From Schistosoma haematobium (taxonomy: Eukaryota > Platyhelminthes > Trematoda > Strigeidida > Schistosomatidae): a DNA stretch of 64,000 bases. The position numbers were made by a program, and so were the translations under genes. The stretch's first letter is position 1; each line of letters starts with the position of its first letter. This document shows positions 11,604 through 22,548 of this stretch, piece by piece. The notes beneath the pieces were generated by a model. The model saw only the letters and a program-made list of their open reading frames with translations, had not been told where the DNA came from and ran no database searches. Where the stretch lies: positions 13,793,924 through 13,857,923 of the forward strand of contig NC_067202.1 in assembly GCF_000699445.3 (NCBI RefSeq), read 5' to 3'.

Positions 11604-12169
11604 TGTTACATCCTTGATCTGTCTACCTACCTTTAGTGCTCAGGATAACTTGTCTAACTTAGATTAAGACCTTGACGCAACAAGCTGACCAGCTTAACCA
11701 TGAGGCTGGTACGCGTGAGTTCGAAGTGGAGTAGAGAGAAGAAAACTATTCTATCACCTGACTGACTGACAAGCACGCGAGTGAGAGAAGACAAGTCAAC
11801 TGGAACACTACTCGATTTATTCTCGATTCCGATCTGATTCCCGATTTCAGATCAGTATAAAAAGATATATGCATAAACAGATGACTAATTCGACCACAAC
11901 GTACAATAATTAGGAAAATACAATTATGTCCAAAACTAGAGATTACCGTCGAAAATAGTGTACAAAATAATACATTTAAATTACAATAACTTTGGAACAA
12001 AAAGGGCTATGGTATTGTATCACACATCAAACGAAAGCTTATGCTCTATAGAATAGACTAGCGACAAAAATAAATGTTATTGTATTACAAGCTTTAAATT
12101 AACCGAAATAACATTCCGATAAATAGCTTCCATAGTTTGTCAATGCTTCTTGTTTCTCCATTCATATCA
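11604..12169 (+). mobile_element. Solo LTR (family LTR-1), 566 bp
   Basis: It begins TGTTACATCC and ends ATCA, and is about 88% similar by eye to the inverted copy at 56057-56624, which has the same ends. A shorter diverged relative lies at 35893-36240. TG..CA ends and the absence of internal coding sequence on either side point to a solo LTR. The flanks here (gctac/gatac) match at 4 of 5 positions, so the target duplication has decayed. An AATAAA-like signal sits inside (aaaaataaatgtt). Confidence 0.75.
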
Positions 12170-12328
12170 GATACATAAGGAATTCAATTCATAATTTTTA
12201 ACCAAATCCATCATAGATACACTTTATAAGCATAAAGGTCATATCTGATTATGTACTTATACAATAATGAGAAGTATAAAACAATGAATTAAATTGGGCG
12301 AAATAACCATTCTATTCTATAGTTAATC

Positions 12329-12329
<1 letters not shown>

Positions 12330-12355
<26 letters not shown>
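12330..12355. repeat. (AAT)n(ATT)n palindromic microsatellite
   Basis: About five AAT units run directly into five ATT units (aataataataataatattatt...), so the tract is self-complementary and could extrude as a hairpin. Confidence 0.85.
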
Positions 12356-12359
<4 letters not shown>

Positions 12360-12448
12360 TATTCACTTAAATTAATGATTATATTAAGGGAAAAAAATTA
12401 AGTGATTTATTTCAGAGAGACAAATTGGTTTCTTAGACTGATTGACAG

Positions 12449-12525
12449 ATATATATATATAGAGAGAGAAGGGGGAGAGTGACGGAAGGAGAGAGGGAGG
12501 GAGGTAGGGAGAGAGAGAGAAAGTG
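12449..12525. repeat. Polypurine GA-rich tract next to (AT)n and (TG)n
   Basis: After a short (AT)n, an almost pure purine run (gagagagaagggggagagtg..) extends about 70 bp. An ATC repeat at 12571-12590 and an interrupted TG repeat at 12626-12670 follow. It is a simple-sequence cluster with no gene. Bases 12671-12971 are A+T-rich with poly-A and poly-T runs. Confidence 0.8.
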
Positions 12526-12984
12526 GAACTGAATTGATCTTTGTATCGGTTATTATTCTAATTAGAACTTTTCCATCATCATCATCATCTATCTATCTAC
12601 ACTCATAATCAAATGTAATGAGTATGTGTGCATGTGTACGTGTGTGTGTGTACGTATGTGTGTGTGTGCATTCACTTTCGTTTTCCGTGACCGAAAGAAG
12701 AATAAATATTTTTCTTTTTCAAAGAAAAAAAAGATAAAGATTTTCTAATCACAGTTTTCCGTTATTTCCTTAGTTTAAAAGATAAAAACAATGAACAGGA
12801 AAAAAAGATCCTTTCTTTTTTCAAATTTATTTTACCCGGATTTCACTGAATATTTGGGTGGATGTTTCATGAAGTAAATTAGATTTCTTTATTTCAAAAA
12901 AAGAAAAAAAATTAAAATGACACATCCTGTTTTATTCACAAAATCTTTATATTGTTCTTTATATTCAACTTAATTGTAAATGAA

Positions 12985-13122
12985 CTCCGCCTGGAGTCCC
13001 TCCTGAGGCTACTGTTGATCCCATGTCCGGATAAAGGAGGAGGGTTGGGCATGAGGATAGCGACCCCATCCTGTAGAAAACTAACTCGCTAAAAAAACAC
13101 TACCCCGGAAAAAAAGTAAATA
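12985..13122 (+). mobile_element. 138-bp 5'-truncated LINE 3' end with 13-nt TSD
   Basis: A GC-richer 138-bp block (from ctccgcctggagtccctcct to an A-rich tail ending aaaaagtaaat) is flanked by the exact 13-nt duplication aattgtaaatgaa at 12972-12984 and 13123-13135. Severe 5' truncation, an A-rich 3' tail and a 13-nt duplication are typical of target-primed LINE insertion. The parent family is not identified. Confidence 0.8.
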
Positions 13123-13184
13123 AATTGTAAATGAATGAAGGGTTGAACATGATCATAGATTAGTTTAAGTTAGATAATAACATC

Positions 13185-13410
13185 ATTGACTACCGATTCA
13201 TTAGTCTAGAGGTTAAGAGTTCATATACAAAACCAAATATCCTAGGTTTAAATCCTGTGTTCAAGGTCGTGGATGCGTACTTCTAATTAGTTCTATACTA
13301 GAACGAAACGATCGTCCAATGCTTTGAAGTTTCCAATAGTAGTCTCACATTCATTGATTCATAATCTCAGTCAAAAAAACTTAATAATCTTTACTACTCC
13401 ACATTGATAA
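13185..13410 (+). mobile_element. Hammerhead SINE family B fragment
   Basis: tRNA-like A-box area (ccgattcattagtctagaggttaag), decayed B-box, hammerhead remnant (tactagaacgaaacgatcgtcc) and 3' segment ending near 'ttaataatctttactactcc'. CTGANGA is lost. Confidence 0.65.
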
Positions 13411-13514
13411 CGAATTATTAACTGACAAAATAACATACTAGTTGATTACTGAAAGTTTAATGATGTGTTCAATGTTAGTATGTTGTGGTAATATAATACT
13501 TGATATATATTTTA

Positions 13515-13745
13515 TTTTTAATAGTTGAGATCATGGGTCAATTGGAGCTAGACCACCATGGAGAACCTGAAAGCACTGGTTAGCCGTTTCATCATATTGT
13601 GCGCATCCACGATCCCACCTCATAAGATTCTAACTTAGGACCTATCACTCTCGCTTGTGAGCGCTCAAACTCTACACCTCTGAGTCGGCAGTCAATTAAA
13701 TCATGATCTCAACTATTAAAAATTACTAATAATATCCACAAAAAC
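13515..13745. mobile_element. Family B SINE fold-back fragment
   Basis: The minus-strand copy at about 13515-13697 (ttgagatcatgggtcaattgg at the left) lacks part of its hammerhead. It is followed at 13698 by the plus-strand 3' end only (aatcatgatctcaactatta..tatccacaaaaacccc), giving mirror-image ends. Confidence 0.65.
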
Positions 13746-13813
13746 CCCTTCCAACATAGTTTATTAATGAATTCAGATATTTATAATTAAAAATCTGGTG
13801 CTCATGAAACTGA

Positions 13814-14237
13814 AACTTACTAACGCCCGTAACCCCTCGTGAAGGAGCATAGGCCGCTCACCAGTATACCCCATCCAACCCTGCCCTGGGCAATCTTTTC
13901 TAGCTCTTTCCAGTTTTCATTCATCCTTTTCATATATGACTCTATTTCACGATGTAATGTGTCCTTTGACCTTCCACTTTCCCGTTTCCCTTCAGGATTC
14001 CAAGTTAGAGTTTGCCTCTTGATGCAGTTTGCTGATTTCCCTAATGGATGTCCTATCCATTTCCATCATCTTTCCCTAATTTCCTATTCATCTGGAATCT
14101 GGTTTGGTCTCTCTTACAGTAGGCTGCTGCTGATGGTATCCGACCAATGGATGTTGAGTGTCTTGCGTAAACAACTATTTATAAATACTTGTAACTTCTT
14201 CATGATGATTATAGTAGTTCTCCAAGTTTCAACCCCG
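13814..14237 (-). pseudogene. RTE/SR2-like retrotransposon, 3' end of RT ORF
   Basis: The minus-strand frame contains VETWRTTIIIMKKLQVFINS and CLRKTLNIHWSDTISS, matching the C-terminal part of the RT copy at 58496-59447. The left end retains the element's 3' terminus (complement of the ..ggcgttagtaagt tail). It is interrupted by stops and frameshifts, and the 5' end is lost at a poly-T tract near 14238. It includes no catalytic RT core. The plus-strand open frame here is an antisense shadow. Confidence 0.75.
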
Positions 14238-14730
14238 TTTTTTTTAAAAAAATATACGCTAACCAAAAGAAAAAAGAAACTGAATGCTGAATTTAAATTA
14301 ACACATGAAAGAAATGAACACCTTTGAATGGATAATATGAAAGAGCGCGCGTGCAAGAGAGAGAGGGGAAGTCTTAGTTCACAAGAGGATGAACAAGAAT
14401 AAAATGGATTCATTAATTAACCGATAAATTGAATATGTATTATCAAACCAATCTGAGTTAAGGAGACAATTTCAAGGTCATGAAACTTTACTTTTAAAAT
14501 ATATTCTGATCATTTCCTTTGATAAATAAATTATCATTGAATATTTACATTATAAGGTATTAGATTATTCACTTGTAAATAAGAAGATGGAATGGTTGTG
14601 AATAAGTGATATTCTATAGTAATCTTTGTTTAACATATGATTAAGGATAAGATTTAGGTTAAAATTTTAATGAATAACAGTACTTGAACAATTTATCACA
14701 ACACACACACACATGCTATTAGTTAAGATA

Positions 14731-15657
14731 CTTACTTACTTACTTACTTTCGCTTGTTACTCCCAATCGAGCATAGGCCGCCGACCAGCATTCTCCAACC
14801 CACTCTGTCCTCCGCCTTTCTTTCTAGTTCTATCCAATTCTTGTTCATTCCTCTCATATCTGTCTCCATTTCTCGACGCAATGTGTTCTTTGGTCTTCCT
14901 ATCCTCCTTTGGCCATGGGGATTCCATGTGAGGGCTTGGCTTGTGACGCAGTTGGGTGCTTCCCTCAATATGTGTCCTATTCACTTCTAGTGCTTCTCCC
15001 TAATTCCTTCCTCCGCCAGAATCTGGTTTGTTCTCTCCCATAGTAGGTTGTTGCTAATAGTGTCTGGCCAATGCATCCGAAGTATTTAACGTAGATAGCT
15101 GTTAATAAACACTTACATCTTCTGGATGATGGCTTTCATAGTCTTCTAAGTTTCTGCCTCATACAGTAGAAATGTCTTGACATTTGTATTGAAAATTCTG
15201 ACTTGTGTTGGTTGCTATTTGTTTTGAGTCCCATATGTCCTTCAGTTGTAAATATGCTGCTCTTGCTTTACCGATCCACGCCTTCACATCTGCATCAGAT
15301 CCACCGTGTTCATCGATGATGCTGCCCAAATATGTAAAGGTTTTTACATCTTCCAAATCTTCTCCGTCAAGTATGATTCAATTGGTGCATGCTGTGTTGT
15401 ATCGGGGAATCTTGCTTTTACCTTTGTGTATATTGAGACGTACTGTTTCTGAGGCTGCTGCTACACTAATCGTCTTCTCCTGCATTTCTTTTTGCGTGTG
15501 CCATAGAAGAGCCAGACCATCTGCGAAGTCTAGATCGTCCAGCTGCATACCAGCTGTCCACTGTATCCCATGTTTCCCTTCAGATATTGATGTCTTCATG
15601 ATCCAGTCGATCACCAGGAGAAAGAGGAAGGGTGAGAGTAAGCAACCTTGCCTGACA
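14731..15657 (-). mobile_element. RTE/SR2-like retrotransposon, 5'-truncated, 927 bp, with 13-nt TSD
   Basis: The exact 13-nt duplication attagttaagata flanks the element at 14718-14730 and 15658-15670. The left end is the element's 3' tail, an AAGT repeat read on the minus strand. The minus-strand coding remnants are [16 protein letters not shown].. with LDFADGLALLW (catalytic YADD-type motif mutated to FADG) at about 15378-15614, TYLGSIIDEHGGSDADVKAW at 15159-15356, and the C-terminal GR.KN..R block at 14744-14968. Several frameshifts separate them. Orientation, truncation and TSD fit target-primed integration. The insertion is young enough for the TSD to remain exact, yet the ORF is broken. 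Confidence 0.87.
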
Positions 15658-15829
15658 ATTAGTTAAGATATTGTCCTCAAACAAAACTACGTACTTTAAC
15701 TAATTATACAGTAGTCATATTTGATTGAAGATTATTTATGTATAATATGAATAGAAGTATAATATTAAAACTAATCAGTTTGGTCGATAAACAACTATCA
15801 TCAGTATGGCTGTTTATAGAGATTATTGA

Positions 15830-16215
15830 TGATCATTTAATTTCATTAAAATCAACCATTGAAAATGTGAAAGCACTAGGCGGTCAATTCGTCCTAGTAT
15901 AAAGCTCCTCATCAGTCTATGACCTCAACGACCTCAATCGTTAGCCGAACCCAAGATGATCGGTTTCGTGCGTAAACATTTTCCTCGATAGTTAAGAGGT
16001 TAAGCGTCTGAGTACGAGAGCGAATATCTAAGGTTTTTGTTTCTAGGAGCAGGGTCGTGCACATACATTTCTGATAAGTCCCATACTTGGACGAGACGGC
16101 CGTCCAGTGCTTTCAAGTCTTCAATATTGGTCTAACATCGATCAGTTCATGATCTCAATGAAACTCAACAATCTCCACAACACCATACTGATATTCTACT
16201 TCATCTAAAAGTCTA
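15830..16215. mobile_element. Hammerhead SINE family B, minus then plus fragments
   Basis: A minus-strand 3' portion lies at about 15830-15985, then a plus-strand copy at about 15985-16215 with a tRNA-like segment (gatagttaagaggttaagcgtc), a hammerhead remnant (ctgataagtcccatacttggacgagacggccgtcc) and 3' end. In the core, CTGATAAG replaces CTGANGAG and GAGAC replaces GAAAC, so cleavage is not expected. Confidence 0.65.
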
Positions 16216-16369
16216 TTCATATTGAACGAAGTCATAGATTTGACGTATTATGCAACGAAAATTTGGGCAAAATAAATGTCTTCAGTATTTATGATTTCTT
16301 TATCCAGTCTAGATTGTATGTTATTTTTGGATAATCGGTGAATGGACTAATAATAAATTATTCCATTTT

Positions 16370-16606
16370 AATTGAGATCATGAACTGTTTAGTGTTAGAT
16401 CACCATTGAAAATTTGGAAACATTGGACTGCTGTTTAACTGTGGTATGAGACTCCTCAGCATTGCGCATCTAAGACCCCGCGAGTGAGATTCGCACCCGA
16501 GGCCTTCGATTTCACTCTGGAATCCCGCATGTGGTATTTTCGATGAGCTTCCAATGGAGAATAAGTCGCTGACCAGCATTTTCCAAATCACTCTGTCCTG
16601 GGTTAA
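16370..16606 (-). mobile_element. Family B SINE fragment plus a short RTE-like 3' fragment
   Basis: 16370-16520 is the hammerhead/3' portion of family B. 16555-16606 (gctgaccagcattttccaaatcactctgtcc) matches the 3' end of the RTE-like RT, as at 14780-14815. It is too short to hold a TSD that I can recognise. Confidence 0.55.
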
Positions 16607-16865
16607 CAAATTGAAGTTTTAATGTATATAGTGAATGTAATTAGTTTGTAGTTTACGAATCCATTCATGATATACACATACAAATGGTATGTTAATTAGA
16701 ATTTCTGTAACAATTGCGGTTAGTTGGTTTTATAATAAACTGTATTTACTCTAAGATTGAATAAACTAAGTTGATAACACCGAAAATATGGAATAATTAT
16801 TGCATAACTCATTATGAGATATTTATGAGTTGGTATAATTTTATTGAAATGACTATTCAAATGTA

Positions 16866-17170
16866 CAAATGGATGATGGCTATCAGTAGAATCTAGTGCG
16901 CACGTTTCGTCCTATTTAGGATCCATCGGTTGAATGTAATTATCACATCCTAAAGTAGATGTCCACCACGGGATTCGAACCTTATGATGTTCGCTTGAAT
17001 CACCATCGCGTTACCCACTCACCTACTGAGTTCAGATAACCACTAGCTTGTGCAACAACAAGAAGTTCACTTCGTTTTGATTGTTTGAATCTTCCCATTG
17101 ACGTTTACGACTGATCAAGTACAGTCTTAAACATCAATGGAAAGATTCAAACAATCAATAGGAAAATGAA
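16866..17170 (-). mobile_element. Hammerhead SINE family A (SM-alpha-like), with tail
   Basis: The left end (atggatgatggctatcagtagaatc) is the ribozyme side. The middle holds the complement of a B-box (ggattcgaacc at 16972) and 'ctactgagttcagataaccactagcttgtgcaa'. The tail ends 'gatcaagtac..aaacatcaatgg'. The hammerhead core is partly kept (complement of GATGGATCC..GGACGAAACG). Bases 17171-17652 show no recognised feature. Confidence 0.7.
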
Positions 17171-17652
17171 TGTATCATAGTGTTATTTTGTTTTGCAACG
17201 AAAATGTCAACTAACACATTAACAGTCCTTTAAAATGATATGTATATTCACATATATAAGTTTAATCAGAATTACAAATGAGTAGCATAGAATTCGACAT
17301 TTCATTCTGAGTACGATTAATAATAGTGGCTGACATCGACAGTAATCATAGTTACGTCATCAATGTTGTATGACTGAGTAACAAAATACCATTAATTCTA
17401 AAGTTATGATTGTCAACAACAATTTGACACTGATTTAAAGAGAAACTTGTGGAAACAGAATGACAGAGAGATAAAATCACACTTGAACTTGATTAGATTG
17501 CAAGTTCGATGATGTAAACAAGGTATTATGATGTGAAAATTAGGAAAGCTAATCACATTATACAAAAATGCAAATTTCAAGCTTAATATATAGAGAAATA
17601 ATTCAGTAGTATTGTTGTATTTAACTTATCTCTATTAAGCAAAGCTTATTAT

Positions 17653-18090
17653 GTGCTCCGTAGTGATTACCTTCAAGAGGGAATTCTTGGAGTTCTGTTG
17701 AGAAGCCATGACCAGCGGAGTTCAACCGTGTCATGTTTGAGGTAGTTATGAATCGAAGACAATGGAAGATGGTCGCACGACATCGTGGATTGGTTGATGT
17801 TAGACATTAGCACTGTTGAGTTCCGACTCAGTGGTCCAGAGGTTAAGAGTTCTCATGAGAGGTCAATGGTACTGCGCTCGTTTCTCGTGTGAGCGGTGGT
17901 GGATGCTCACTGCTGAGAAGTCTCATATTAAAATGAAATGGCCATCCAGTGCTTCTAGGTTTTCATTGGTGGTCTAACATTGATGAGTTCATGATTCCCA
18001 TGAAATTAAACAATGTCCTATTGTGGAACTCCTCAGCAATGAGCATACACAATCCCGAACACGGGACTCGAACCCAAAGCCTTCGATTCT
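17653..18090 (+). mobile_element. Hammerhead SINE family B, full length (+), then a minus fragment
   Basis: A complete layout lies at 17653-18012: body (agtgattaccttcaagagggaattcttggagttc..gaagccatgaccagcgg), A-box area (cgactcagtggtccagaggtt), hammerhead (actgctgagaagtctcatattaaaatgaaatggccatcc) and 3' end. CTGAGAAG and ATGAAA differ from the active consensus. A short minus-strand piece with B-box complement (gggactcgaaccc) follows to 18090. Confidence 0.75.
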
Positions 18091-18536
18091 ATTATTCTCA
18101 ATTCATTCAAATCAGGTGAATAGAAATCACATTGAATGAATACGAAAGAAAATAAACTAAACAAAAACACACGATTGAATGTGAAATCATCTATAGAAAA
18201 ATTTGCTAACTAACCCATTTACCACCATATCAATATGTAGAAAGAAAGTAATAAAGCAACAATAAATGATGCCTAATTCAACTATAGTTATCATACATTC
18301 AACATTATTCATAATAGTTTCATTATTTTGTCTGGTTTATTCATGTTTCAATGGATGGTTCCTTTACTACGTTCAAAATGTACAGTGTTTATTGTATGTT
18401 TGTGTTTCCTGTTCACATTGATATCGGCCTTATTCCTGTGTGCTTTTTCATTCGAACGAAGTAAATAATTAGTAAACTTGAATGTATGTTTATACATAAT
18501 ATCAGCTGATAATTTATTTACATGTACTAAGTTCGT

Positions 18537-18559
18537 ACACACACACACACACACACACT
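18537..18559. repeat. (CA)n microsatellite
   Basis: About eleven CA units. It creates a spurious Cys-Val run in a minus-strand reading frame. Confidence 0.9.
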
Positions 18560-18638
18560 GGTTGTTTTCATAATGAACATGGTATTTTAGTAAGTAACTT
18601 AACAACTAAAGTGTAGACGAAAATGAATATTCTAAGCA

Positions 18639-19015
18639 AAGATGGATAGTGGCTAGTAGTGGAATCCAAGATACTGGATGTAGTTGCCACATCACAGAGT
18701 TAGTTTTAGGTCTTGGACTCGAATGCAGTACCATTCACTTAAAATGACATCGCGTTATTCAATTAATCACTGTACTGGGTTCGAGTTCCAGAGTGAACAT
18801 CAACTCTGAGATGCAGGTACATCCAGCTGACGACTACCAAATCGAACGAAACGCGCATCAAACTGGACTCCACTGCTAGCCACTATCCATGTTTGCTTAT
18901 AGTACTCGTGAATCAGTGCACTATCAAGGCAATCCGCACAGTATGCACATATGGGAATAAGAGACTGATCAATTGTAGTGCTAAACATCAAAGGGAAAAT
19001 TCAAGTAAACAATAA
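18639..19015. mobile_element. Inverted pair of family A hammerhead SINEs with tail
   Basis: The left arm starts 'gcaaagatggatagtggctag' (minus copy, partly deleted through the hammerhead). The right arm (about 18780-18900) holds the hammerhead segment 'cagctgacgactaccaaatcgaacgaaacgcgc' and ends with the mirror image of the left start. The shared tail to 19015 ends 'gatcaattgtagtgctaaacatcaa'. In the core, CTGACGAC replaces CTGACGAG. Confidence 0.75.
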
Positions 19016-19059
19016 CAATTGAATCCAAAAAGGAATATTGTGGGATTTTCTAAGATTGA

Positions 19060-19260
19060 ATCACGAACTAATATTCAATGAAATCATCATTAAAAACCTG
19101 AAAGCTTTGTATAGCTCATCAGTGTGGACCTAAAACCCAACTTCCAGGACTCATACCTAGAACCATAGGTCTTGTGTCGAACTCTTTACCTCTAGACCGG
19201 TGAGCTGGTATCCAACAATGGTAATGTTTAACGTCAATTAATTCACGATATGAAATGAAA
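19060..19260 (-). mobile_element. Hammerhead SINE family B fragment
   Basis: The minus-strand copy includes the 3' end (gattgaatcacgaact), a reduced hammerhead and the tRNA-like part (cctctagaccggtgagctgg), ending 'caattaattcacgat'. A further weak copy lies at about 19380-19680. Confidence 0.55.
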
Positions 19261-19959
19261 TTTTATAAACTGATCAAATGAGAAATGAGTGAATTTTTGT
19301 TTATTTAATGAAACTCATAATGAGTAAAAATAGCAGCAAGGGGTGTAGTGAAAGATGGTTAAATTTTATTTAGAACACGAACTGACCTAATTTAGACAAC
19401 CATCGAATACTATGAAATAATAGACAGTGACTATTAGACAACTTCAAAAAAATTTCAAAGTTCTAATGAAAGGCCGTGATTAGTGGAGTTCAACCCCGTC
19501 AGGTGTAGGACAGGTGCTCACCACAGACAATGCAAAATGGTTTCACATTATCTCACATTGACTGGAGTTAAACATACACACCGTTGCATCCCCGATCGAT
19601 GGTCTTGATTTTAAATGCTCACAATGAGACTTGGATGTCGATTAAATCCTATAGTCAAGCTGTAATGTACCGGCTGCTCATCTAAATGACTCGGCAAGGA
19701 GTTAATTATGTTCATATGTTAGACACTTTGAGGAAATCGACAGTAAATTACTTCCATTTTTTATTCTAAATACTTTCAAATTATTAAACCATCGAAATCC
19801 TGAAAAGCATTATACAAAAATAAATTCAAATCATCATCCTTTTGTTTGCATGATTAGTATTTACAAAGAAATAAACTAAACTGATCCACTACTAAGTAGA
19901 GATCAATTCGCTTCGGCCACTAAGTGATATGAATGCTTTTCATCGAAATCAGATTTATG

Positions 19960-20232
19960 TTTAACTGTTAGTGACTAACTTTAAGAGGAAATTCTCTTAG
20001 TTCTGGTGAGAAGCTATGATCAGTGGAACTAACCCGTATTGAGCGTGAAACAGTTATCTAATAATAATAAAGATGATCGTGCACTCTTGTGGACTGAACG
20101 AAGCTAGAATTGCAAACCAACGACATCCAACAGTGTTAATGTCTAACTTTAACCAACCAGGTTTTCCATGGTGGTCTGTCTTCAATTAACTTATGAATTC
20201 AACTATTAAAATTACTATAATATCCACAAAAC
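19960..20232 (+). mobile_element. Hammerhead SINE family B, internally deleted
   Basis: The body (gtgactaactttaagaggaaattctcttagttctggtgagaagc) runs to about 20155, then jumps directly to the 3' end (ggttttccatggtggtctg..ttcaactattaaaattac). The tRNA-like and ribozyme parts are missing. Confidence 0.65.
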
Positions 20233-20311
20233 CCCTTTCTTATTATAATCATTCCATAAATGCCTTAAGTATAGTATTCTTAGTAATTATATGTGATTCG
20301 CTTATTTTATT

Positions 20312-20832
20312 TTCATTTATTTTAACACAAAGATATTGGTACAAAGAGGCACCAAACAGATATGCGCCACACAAATCTCATTTGATATGTGTGAGGGCTG
20401 TAATACTGCACGGGTTCCCGAACCGAAACGGGTGATTTTCTTAGGGGCCCACACCCCGAGCCTTCGACCTGAAGGACTGATTCACAAGGCGGTGGAGCAA
20501 CGTCAGGAGATGTAGTCACATGGTAGCCGGTGACCAACAATTCGTTCATGCGTCATTTATTCCTTCACGATACTGGAGCCCATGTGCTTCACTGGTTTGG
20601 AATGAGGGTTTTCCAACTCCCCTGGGTGGACTCTCCATGTCCACCAACCCGATTAAAGCGCCAGACATTCGCTTTTCATCCTCTCATTTTCGTAAACAAC
20701 ACCCTCACCACTAGAAGGCAGTGAGTAGGACTTCCTTGATAAAGGCTATATACGCGTGGCCATATGAGAGTATTGGGAGAGAGAGAGAGCGGACTCTCCG
20801 CATTCTCGGCCGTACCAAGGCATTTGGGGGCT
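20312..20832 (-). mobile_element. Repeat family C, SINE-like retroposon of about 520 bp
   Basis: On the minus strand it starts near 'cctuggtacggccgag' type sequence (complement of ctcggccgtacc at 20808) and ends with an A-rich (AAAT)n-like tail (complement of ttattttcatttatttt). The same element is in the opposite orientation at 24665-25185, partially at 26455-26522, and at 53800-54215. No Pol III boxes or protein motif recognised. Several frames stay open by chance and are not genes. Bases 20833-21304 are A+T-rich without recognised features. Confidence 0.65.
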
Positions 20833-21304
20833 TATTAATATACTAGCAGTATTTGTAATTAAATACTAGGATCCCCCCAAAAGTAAATATATGTATCTTC
20901 CCATGTCTCTGAAGCAGAAAAATTGATTATCTCGAAGAGTACAAACAGTCTCTCATATGAATAGTAACATGACAACAAACTTTTAAAAAGAATTACAAAC
21001 TACTGGTTAGTAGCATTAACATTTCAAACAAATTAATAAAAGATCTACATATTACCTAACTAAATTAAAACCTTGAAAATCAAAGCATCTGCTTCATTTG
21101 CACAGCAAAAATAACGTTTCTCACTTAGATTCATGATCGAAATCCTTATATTTAGGTTTTAGTAAAAAGGTATTTTCAATTCTCTGTTAAATTACTCTTT
21201 AGGATTTAGATGCTTAGGAATATCTTTAAAACTATCGTCCCTTGATGATAAATGAAGGCAGAACAGAATAGAACTTCTCAACAAATAAATATTCAGAAAG
21301 GGGT

Positions 21305-21835
21305 TTTATGGAGATTGTTGTAATTTTAATAGTTGAATTCATGGGTCAATTAAAGCTAGACCATCATGGAGAAACTGGAAGCATTGAATGGCCGTTTCGT
21401 CCTAGCACGAGACTCCTAGGTGGTAATGCTGATCTACAATCCTGCACACGTGGTTCGAACCCGGGACCATCGGTCATCTGTGTGAGTGCCAAACCACCAG
21501 ACTACTGAGCCAGCATCCAACGGTGTCAATGTTTAACTTCAACCAACGCATGAAATTGCGCCATCGTTCACTATTGTCTTCAGTGGGTTACTATCTCACA
21601 ACAGACCAGATCGGACAGTGGTGCAATTTCGTGGATTGATTGAAGTTAGCCAGTGGTCTAGAAGTTAGGTGCTCGCGCAAGAGACCGAAGGCCCGAGATT
21701 CTAGTCCCGCATGCGGGGTCGCGGATGCGCATTTCCGAGGAGTCCCATACTAGGAATGGATAGCCGTTCAGTGTTTCCAAGTCCCCCATAGTGGTCTAGC
21801 ATCAATTGACTAATGAATCCAACTATTAAAATATA
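21305..21835. mobile_element. Inverted pair of hammerhead SINE family B copies
   Basis: The minus copy at 21305-21617 has a clear B-box complement (ggttcgaaccc at 21451) and hammerhead complement (gaatggccgtttcgtcctagcacgagactcct). It meets a plus copy at about 21617-21835 (gccagtggtctagaagttaggtgctcgc..ggatgcgcatttccgaggagtcccatac). The outer ends mirror each other, as at 4888-5345. Confidence 0.75.
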
Positions 21836-22002
21836 TATTCATAAATACTTTATTTTGCCAAAGTTATCCTTCAATAAATGAAATGAAAATTCTACAGATA
21901 ATAAAAAAGTCATTATATGTGAAAATTATATTTGAAATTATCTCAGCGATTAAAATCTAAATAATTCCGAAGTTTCCTCCAACAAACTTGTCTGAACTTC
22001 TT

Positions 22003-22291
22003 CAGAGTAGACAACTTTATGGACAACCTTTGAGCGACACTAAAGTGAACTTTAGTGTGTCTACCTACTTACTAAGGCTAAATTAGGGTTATAAAGCAGT
22101 TTGAAGAATAAAGATTATGATTTACAGTTGATAGTTGGGGTTAGGAATTAGATTTATGGTTTTCATCATGAAGTGACATTAGCTAAAATGCCAAGACGCT
22201 ATTTGGCCAAATAGATGAGTGAATTTCGCGCCAAAATTTAAGATCTGTTATCTAAAATCTGATTGGTTCATCCATAAATTATAATCTCGCC
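22003..22291 (+). mobile_element. Merlin-related MITE, about 290 bp
   Basis: The right end (tccataaattataatctcgcc) and the degraded left end (gagtagacaactttatggac) match the TIRs of the Merlin element at 9481-10262. The interior carries 'gggttttcatc..gacat.agctaaaatgcc' and 'ttcgcgccaaaatttaag', which it shares with 9990-10080. There is no coding sequence, so it would depend on transposase from elsewhere. Confidence 0.75.
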
Positions 22292-22548
22292 TTAGAGATT
22301 CCAGATATGGTTACTCACTAATTGAATTAGAAAAGTTAAAAAATGAGCTCTTTTAGTCTATGATCAATTCTAATATCCGGTTATTCTGATTTACTATAAT
22401 GTTCAGTGTTCATATATATAATCCTATTATGTCCCTTCAATCCATAGAAGAAATCTCTCTAATCTGTGTAAGTTAGATAGAAATTGTAGGGTTTTCTTCT
22501 GAATAATTCACTAAACGGTACTTATATTTATTTTGTTTTACCTTCTAG

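Noticed and set aside
13839..14327. 162-residue plus-strand open frame
   Set aside because: It is antisense to an RTE-like RT remnant with clear motifs on the minus strand.
20520..20724. Overlapping frames in repeat family C (also 24765-24969)
   Set aside because: The same frames occur in each copy of a non-coding retroposon and differ by indels; no start context or family.
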